This document shows positions 59,580 to 64,000 of a stretch of 64,000 nucleotides of DNA, one piece after another. Made by a program: the position numbers and the translations under genes. Source of the stretch: Micavibrio sp. Its GTDB lineage: Bacteria > Pseudomonadota > Alphaproteobacteria > Micavibrionales > Micavibrionaceae. The stretch spans positions 32,010-96,009 of the forward strand of contig JAPJRC010000003.1 in the NCBI GenBank assembly GCA_030824805.1, in the 5' to 3' direction. The notes below the pieces were generated by a model that was not told where the DNA came from, made no database searches, and saw only the letters and a list, made by a program, of their open reading frames with translations. The stretch's first letter is position 1. Each line of letters opens with the position of its first letter.

Positions 59580-60260
59580 ATGGCGGCGAACATGCAGATC
59601 CCGTTTGATCTGGGACACCGCACCGCGATGGGGCGGGATGACTTTCTGATTGCGCCGAACAATCAGGATGCCGTTGCATGGATCGATCTCTGGCCTGACT
59701 GGCCGGCCCCGCTGCTTATTCTTTATGGCCCTGTGGCCAGTGGCAAAAGCCATCTGGCCGCCGTGTGGGGCGAGAAAAGCAATGCGGCCTGTGTCAATCC
59801 CGGCTCGCTCAACGATGAATCCATTCGCTATATAGCCTCTGCCGCAAAGCACGTCATTCTCGAAGATGCGGACAAGCTGATTGGAAATGTCGAGGCGGAG
59901 AAGGGGCTTTTCCATCTCTACAATCTCTTCAAGGAAGAGAAACGTTCGATTTTGCTTACGCTCGTCGAGCCTCCGGTGCGTCGTTCTTTTGCGCTGCCCG
60001 ATCTGGCGAGCCGGCTGCGCGCGGCACCCGCCGTTGCCATCCGTGAACCGGACGATGTTCTGCTTGGCTCGATTCTGGTGAAGATGTTCAATGACCGCCA
60101 ACTCCGGGTAGGGCAGGACGTGGTCAACTACATTATCTCGCACATGGAGCGTTCTTTTGAAGAAGCGCGCCGCATTGTGGAAACCGCGGATCGCCGCGCC
60201 ATGGTGGAAAAAAGGAACATTGCCATTCCTTTGGTTAAAGAAATCCTAGGAAATTATTAA
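59580..60260 (+). CDS. hdaA: DnaA-related replication regulator HdaA
   Basis: A 226-residue AAA+ protein homologous to the DnaA ATPase domain. It works with the replication clamp to convert DnaA-ATP to DnaA-ADP after initiation. The N-terminal MQIPFDL resembles a clamp-binding motif. Walker A is GPVASGKS (K56), Walker B is HVILEDADKL, and the arginine-finger region is DLASRLRAAPAV. It lacks the DNA-binding domain IV of DnaA. ATG at 59580 has AAGGA 8 bases upstream; ATGs at 59571 and 59592 are in frame. Confidence 0.92.
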   Translation: MAANMQIPFDLGHRTAMGRDDFLIAPNNQDAVAWIDLWPDWPAPLLILYGPVASGKSHLAAVWGEKSNAACVNPGSLNDESIRYIASAAKHVILEDADKLIGNVEAEKGLFHLYNLFKEEKRSILLTLVEPPVRRSFALPDLASRLRAAPAVAIREPDDVLLGSILVKMFNDRQLRVGQDVVNYIISHMERSFEEARRIVETADRRAMVEKRNIAIPLVKEILGNY

Positions 60261-60421
60261 CCTTAAAAAAACCTTTTTACATCAATATATTGAAGCGGAA
60301 ATCGCTGAGGATTTTTCGCACTTGCACCATGTTATTTGCTTGATTTTAACCAGCCGAAAAGGTAAAAGGATTTTTCATATCAGTGTGTGGCAAGGGCTTG
60401 ATAAGTGTGAAATTTGTTTGG

Positions 60422-60437
60422 ATTCCTTAATTGGAAT
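60422..60437. promoter_or_regulatory. Short dyad upstream of the polyol-dehydrogenase operon
   Basis: ATTCC (60422-60426) and GGAAT (60433-60437) flank TTAATT, making a fully symmetric 16-base palindrome. It lies about 53 bases before the first dehydrogenase start in a 229-base intergenic region. It could be an operator. No regulator gene is visible nearby in the window. Confidence 0.3.
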
Positions 60438-60489
60438 GAACTAATTTCCGCCGCTATAAGTTCTCTTATTCTAAAGGGTGTGTGTGTAA

Positions 60490-62109
60490 ATGAAAAACGG
60501 TCCGGATTCTGCGCAGATTTTGTCTAGTCAGTTTAGCGACTCTGCGTTCAAGCCTGTTGCGCTAAAGATTGAAAATCTTTCTCTGCTGCCAGAGAACTTC
60601 CAAGTTCCCCAATATAATCCCGAGGAAGTGAAGACCACCATCTTCCATATCGGTCCAAGCAACTTTGCGCGCGCGCAAATCGCGAAAATGGCGCATGACG
60701 GTATGAACGAAGCCGCGCGCGAGGGCAGACCCTTAGAACTCGGTATCAAGGCCGTCAGCCTGAAATCCGCCGACGTTAAACACGCGCTGCAATCGCAGGA
60801 CAATCTTTATTGCCTTACGTCGAAAGGTGCGGGCATTACACCCCAGCACGAAGTTATCGGCTCTATCCGCAGCGTTATTTGCGCGAAGGAAAACGCGGCC
60901 GAGATTATCGAAGCCGCGGCAGATCCGTCCATCAAAGTTATCACGATGACGGTCACACAAAATGGCTACAAGCCCAACGAAAGCCGTGAGCCTTCAAAAA
61001 TCATCGACACAAATAACCCGGAATTCTCCACCATCGAAGTAATCGTTCACTCCCTAAACCTTCGCCGCGAAAGAGGGCTTCAGCCGCCCGTCATCATGTC
61101 GCTCGACAACATGAACGCGAATGCCACGGTTTTGAGAAATGCGGTTATGGAGGAAGCGTCGAAAGTGGATCCGTTGCTTGCCGAATGGATTGGCGACAAC
61201 GTTCCTTTCCCCAGCACGATGGTGGACCGCATTACGCCAAGCAAATCGCAAACGCATATCGATGAAATTGCCGGTCTTGGCGTCAAAGACAATTGGCCTG
61301 TTCTGGCAGAGCCGATGCCCAAGGTTCCGCTGGTTATCGAAGATCTGAGCAAGGAGCCGGGCGTTAAAGGTCAGGTCTTCCGCAATTCCGGAATTCAGGA
61401 ATTGACCAAAGTGGGTGCGATTCTATCCCACCATGTTGAAGAATATGAAAGCATGAAGCTCCGTGTTCTCAACGGCACACACATGGCGCTTGGCTGCGTT
61501 GGTACGCTGTGCGGTTACAAGACATCCGATCAGGCCATGGCAGATCCTGTTGTCCGCAGCTTCATCGGCAATTTCATGGACCAGGCAATTTCCACGCTGA
61601 AGCCTCTGGACGGTATCGACTATAAAGATTTCAAGGACGATGTTATCCGCCGCCTCGACAACCAGGACATTTCCGACCCTCTGACACGTCTTGCCCGTAA
61701 CGGCGAGTCCAAGATCAAGGATCGTTTGCTGAACATCGTGCGCGACACGATCGCCGATGACGCTCCAAACCAGTTCGTTACATTCGCTGTTGCAAGCTGG
61801 TTGCATTATGCAGGCAACCTGACGTCCGATGGCTTCCTGAAAGGCCAGAACTCCGGCGAGCCGAATGACAAGGACGTCAAAAAGACGGGACTTGTTGATG
61901 ATATCAACCGCAACCGTTCTACGATCAACGCTTTGTTTGATCGTCAGGGACTGTGGGGGCAGGACTTGGCCACGAACTCGTCTTTCATCCAATCCGTTAA
62001 AAGATCTTTTGAAAGCATCGAGCGCAGCGGTATCGACGTTGCAATGAAAGTTCTTGTAGGCCACACGGAAAAGCCGCAATCTCCTGTTCTCCGCAAGGAT
62101 TTACACTAA
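60490..62109 (+). CDS. Mannitol-dehydrogenase-family protein (divergent paralogue)
   Basis: A 539-residue long-chain polyol dehydrogenase. The catalytic triad of this family is kept: K323, N328 and H331 in MKLRVLNGTHMAL. The conserved MVDRITPS block is also present. The N-terminal nucleotide-binding signature is unusual: IFHIGPSNFARAQIA where relatives have a GxGxFHRAHQ-like motif. The substrate and cofactor may differ from classic mannitol 2-dehydrogenase. It is followed 25 bases later by a closer family member, so this looks like an old tandem duplication. AAAGGG lies 11 bases before the ATG, with a short (TG)4 run between them. Confidence 0.85.
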   Translation: MKNGPDSAQILSSQFSDSAFKPVALKIENLSLLPENFQVPQYNPEEVKTTIFHIGPSNFARAQIAKMAHDGMNEAAREGRPLELGIKAVSLKSADVKHALQSQDNLYCLTSKGAGITPQHEVIGSIRSVICAKENAAEIIEAAADPSIKVITMTVTQNGYKPNESREPSKIIDTNNPEFSTIEVIVHSLNLRRERGLQPPVIMSLDNMNANATVLRNAVMEEASKVDPLLAEWIGDNVPFPSTMVDRITPSKSQTHIDEIAGLGVKDNWPVLAEPMPKVPLVIEDLSKEPGVKGQVFRNSGIQELTKVGAILSHHVEEYESMKLRVLNGTHMALGCVGTLCGYKTSDQAMADPVVRSFIGNFMDQAISTLKPLDGIDYKDFKDDVIRRLDNQDISDPLTRLARNGESKIKDRLLNIVRDTIADDAPNQFVTFAVASWLHYAGNLTSDGFLKGQNSGEPNDKDVKKTGLVDDINRNRSTINALFDRQGLWGQDLATNSSFIQSVKRSFESIERSGIDVAMKVLVGHTEKPQSPVLRKDLH

Positions 62110-62134
62110 TCATTACCGCAACCAGAGACATATT

Positions 62135-63640
62135 ATGCAAGATTCCGCACAGAAAAAAACGGCTGAAAACGCCACGCCCCTGAACACGGCCAATCTCGGC
62201 CAGATTCCGGCCTCTATCACCCGTCCTTCCTATGACCGCAAGTCCCTGGCTTGCGGTATCGTTCATATGAGCGTGGGTGGTTTCCACCGTTCGCACCAGG
62301 CGCTTTACGTGCACGATCTGATGGAGAAATCCCCGTCGAACTGGCTGATCTCCGGTATCGGTCTGCTGCCGAGCGACACGACCAACATCAACGCGATGGC
62401 GGAACAGGATGCGCTTTACGCCATTCTGGAACGCAACGCGAAGCAAGATGTTGTAAAAATCTGCGGCGGCATCAAGGAAGTTCTGCATGCACCGTCGAAC
62501 CCTGCCGCCGTTATGGAACGCCTGCTCGACGACAATGTAAAAATCCTTTCCCTGACGATCACGGAGAAGGGGTATTGCTACAACCAGCAGGGCGATCTCG
62601 ATCTTACAAACGCAAACATCCAGAACGACCTGAAATCTCCGGATGAGCCTAAGACTGCGTACGGTTACATCGTTGGCGCGCTGGCACGCCGCCGTCAGAA
62701 AGGCATGAAGCCTTTCACTGTTATGTCGTGCGACAACCTGCCTGGTAACGGCCACCTGACGCAGAAGCTTGTTCTGCAATTCGCGGCCGAAATCGATTCC
62801 GGCCTGCGCGACTGGATCAAGGACAACGTATCATTCCCGAATTCCATGGTTGACCGCATCACGCCCGTAACGACGCAAGCGATTGTCGACATCGTGGCGA
62901 ATGATTACGGTATTCAGGACAAATGGCCTGTTGTCTGCGAAGATTTCCGCCAATGGGTTCTGGAAGACAAGTTCTGCAACGGGCGCCCCGCGCTCGAAGA
63001 AGTCGGCGTGCAGCTGGTCGCCGATGTCGAGCCTTACGAGAAAATGAAAGTGCGTTTGCTGAACGGTTCGCACTCCGCACTCTCCTATCTTTCCTATCTG
63101 ATGGGGTATCGCCGCGTTGACCTCGCGATGGCGGACCCGCTGATCGCGCAATTCGTTCGCGCCTACATGGATCATGATATTACGCCGTCCGTGCCTGATG
63201 TTCCGGGTATCGATCTGGCAGCGTACAAAGACAAGCTGATCGAGCGTTTTGCAAACCCGGCCATAGGTGATCAGGTACAGCGTCTGGCAGAAGACGGCTC
63301 GCAAAAAATCCCGAACGCGATCCTGCCCTGCATCGAACACCAGTTGCAAAATGGCGGATCGATCAAGCTTGCCGCGCTCGCATTGGCTGGCTGGTTCCGT
63401 TATCTTTCGGGTACGGACGAAAAGGTTGAAGCCATCGAGATCAAGGACCCTGCCAAAGACAAGCTGCAAGGGCGGATCAAGGTAAGCCCGCAGGATCCGA
63501 CAGGCGTTTTGGGTATCGAAGAAATCTTCGGTCGTCTAGGCGGCAATGCAAAGCTGATCGAGGAAGTCCGCACAGCGCTGGAGTCCTTGTACGCAAAAGG
63601 CGCGCGCCAGACGGTTACGGATTATCTGGCAGCCCTGTAA
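62135..63640 (+). CDS. Mannitol 2-dehydrogenase family protein
   Basis: A 501-residue NAD(P)-dependent dehydrogenase that interconverts a polyol and a ketose, mannitol and fructose being the usual pair. The nucleotide-binding start HMSVGGFHRSHQALYVHDLM is canonical. Catalytic K305, N310 and H313 lie in MKVRLLNGSHSAL, and MVDRITPVT is present. Fructuronate or arabinitol substrates cannot be excluded. It is in an operon with the divergent paralogue upstream and probably with the sugar kinase 110 bases downstream. Confidence 0.92.
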   Translation: MQDSAQKKTAENATPLNTANLGQIPASITRPSYDRKSLACGIVHMSVGGFHRSHQALYVHDLMEKSPSNWLISGIGLLPSDTTNINAMAEQDALYAILERNAKQDVVKICGGIKEVLHAPSNPAAVMERLLDDNVKILSLTITEKGYCYNQQGDLDLTNANIQNDLKSPDEPKTAYGYIVGALARRRQKGMKPFTVMSCDNLPGNGHLTQKLVLQFAAEIDSGLRDWIKDNVSFPNSMVDRITPVTTQAIVDIVANDYGIQDKWPVVCEDFRQWVLEDKFCNGRPALEEVGVQLVADVEPYEKMKVRLLNGSHSALSYLSYLMGYRRVDLAMADPLIAQFVRAYMDHDITPSVPDVPGIDLAAYKDKLIERFANPAIGDQVQRLAEDGSQKIPNAILPCIEHQLQNGGSIKLAALALAGWFRYLSGTDEKVEAIEIKDPAKDKLQGRIKVSPQDPTGVLGIEEIFGRLGGNAKLIEEVRTALESLYAKGARQTVTDYLAAL

Positions 63641-63750
63641 GCTCCTACAATATAAGGTAAATCAATAAGATGGCAGGTTTACAAAATTCTGGCGTTCAGG
63701 ATGCGCCTGTGTATACTGCCACGAAATAACAAATAGTCAGGATAATTGAG

Positions 63751-64000
63751 ATGATCGTTGTATTTGGAACCAACGTGCTGGACATTTTCTTCCATCTGGC
63801 AGATTTGCCGCCGCATGACACGGCTGTGCATCTGGACTCGCACGATGAGGCTCCAGGTGGGAAAGGCGCCAACCAAGCTGTTGCCGCAGCGCGCGCTGGC
63901 TCGGAAGTTCGCTTCTATGGGGCTCTTGGTGAAGGCGGTCACGGACGCCAGATGTACAAAAACCTTGCAAAGAATGGCGTTGATGTTTCCGGCGTTGATG
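63751..64000 (+). CDS. PfkB/ribokinase-family sugar kinase, N-terminal part (cut by window edge)
   Basis: The ATG at 63751, with AGGA 10 bases upstream, opens a frame that runs off the window after 83 codons. The start IVVFGTNVLDIFFHL and the PfkB motif PGGKGANQAVAAARAG are diagnostic of ribokinase-type carbohydrate kinases. Placed after two polyol dehydrogenases, it may phosphorylate the ketose they release, for example fructose. Its exact substrate cannot be told from this part. Confidence 0.88.
   Translation, partial: MIVVFGTNVLDIFFHLADLPPHDTAVHLDSHDEAPGGKGANQAVAAARAGSEVRFYGALGEGGHGRQMYKNLAKNGVDVSGVD

Noticed and set aside
60478..60487. (TG)4 run between ribosome site and start of the first dehydrogenase, possible phase-variation tract
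   Set aside because: Four units are too few for frequent slippage; mentioned only in the gene entry.
63670..63729. 19-codon ORF between the second dehydrogenase and the sugar kinase
   Set aside because: Its ribosome site is weak and distant, and the peptide is too short to judge. It may be chance.

Overview
The window looks like a chromosomal segment of a Gram-negative alphaproteobacterium with moderate GC content. The basis is family-level: a plant/alphaproteobacterial-type GshA start, HdaA, the small aa3-type cytochrome c oxidase subunit IV, ETF-ubiquinone oxidoreductase, a purM / DUF2066 / AI-2E-type permease / hdaA neighbourhood, and several outer-membrane proteins. A Micavibrio- or Rhodospirillales-like lineage is possible, but nothing here proves it. 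I see no tRNA, rRNA, CRISPR array, insertion sequence or phage gene. No gap between genes exceeds about 250 bases.

Layout. (1) 1-3,093: divergent gshA (partial) and gshB, then a minus-strand DNA-repair-like pair, a radical SAM protein (frameshifted) coupled to a DUF4130 protein. (2) 3,147-11,977: a dense two-component cluster. It holds a membrane PAS histidine kinase with FixL-like haem-pocket residues, a receiver, a soluble kinase, a receiver-HPt protein, an NtrC-type sigma54 activator, an unknown single-TM protein, a second receiver and a REC-kinase-REC-REC hybrid. The unknown protein and second receiver lie behind a near-consensus sigma54 promoter, with an IHF-like site and an upstream dyad. 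(3) 12,148-22,213: a two-partner secretion system with a ShlB/FhaC-type transporter and a 2,731-residue exoprotein. The exoprotein carries twelve ~102-residue repeats and ten MBG-type repeats. (4) 22,224-25,305: LysR regulator, two tiny ORFs, azoR, and a PA0069-type radical SAM protein. (5) 25,513-37,092: an exopolysaccharide/capsule locus in two converging operons. One is WbaP-like transferase, GT26-GT4, Wzy-like protein and acyltransferase; the other is BBP2 barrel, Wza/GumB-like exporter, GumC-like co-polymerase and GumK-like transferase. A TPR-like periplasmic protein follows.

(6) 37,198-50,689: mostly housekeeping genes: ispE, a TPR lipoprotein, ETF-QO, ribA-ribD, a family 4-like uracil-DNA glycosylase, a soluble lytic transglycosylase, an OmpW-like protein (frameshifted), a HisN-like phosphatase and alaS. 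(7) 50,696-64,000: an unknown frameshifted gene, ndk, a 7TMR-DISM hybrid kinase, a 49-residue cytochrome oxidase subunit IV, purM, a DUF2066 protein, an AI-2E-type permease, hdaA, two tandem mannitol-dehydrogenase-family genes and the start of a PfkB sugar kinase.

How the parts may work together (inference). Region 2 looks like a sensory and phosphorelay hub whose sigma54 arm controls an unknown membrane protein. Regions 3 and 5 are surface-adhesion and envelope-polysaccharide functions. The last genes look like polyol or sugar catabolism. Three genes are broken by one-base indels at short homopolymers, and a fourth such indel could explain the GT26-GT4 fusion. Residual sequencing error is therefore a serious possibility for this assembly.
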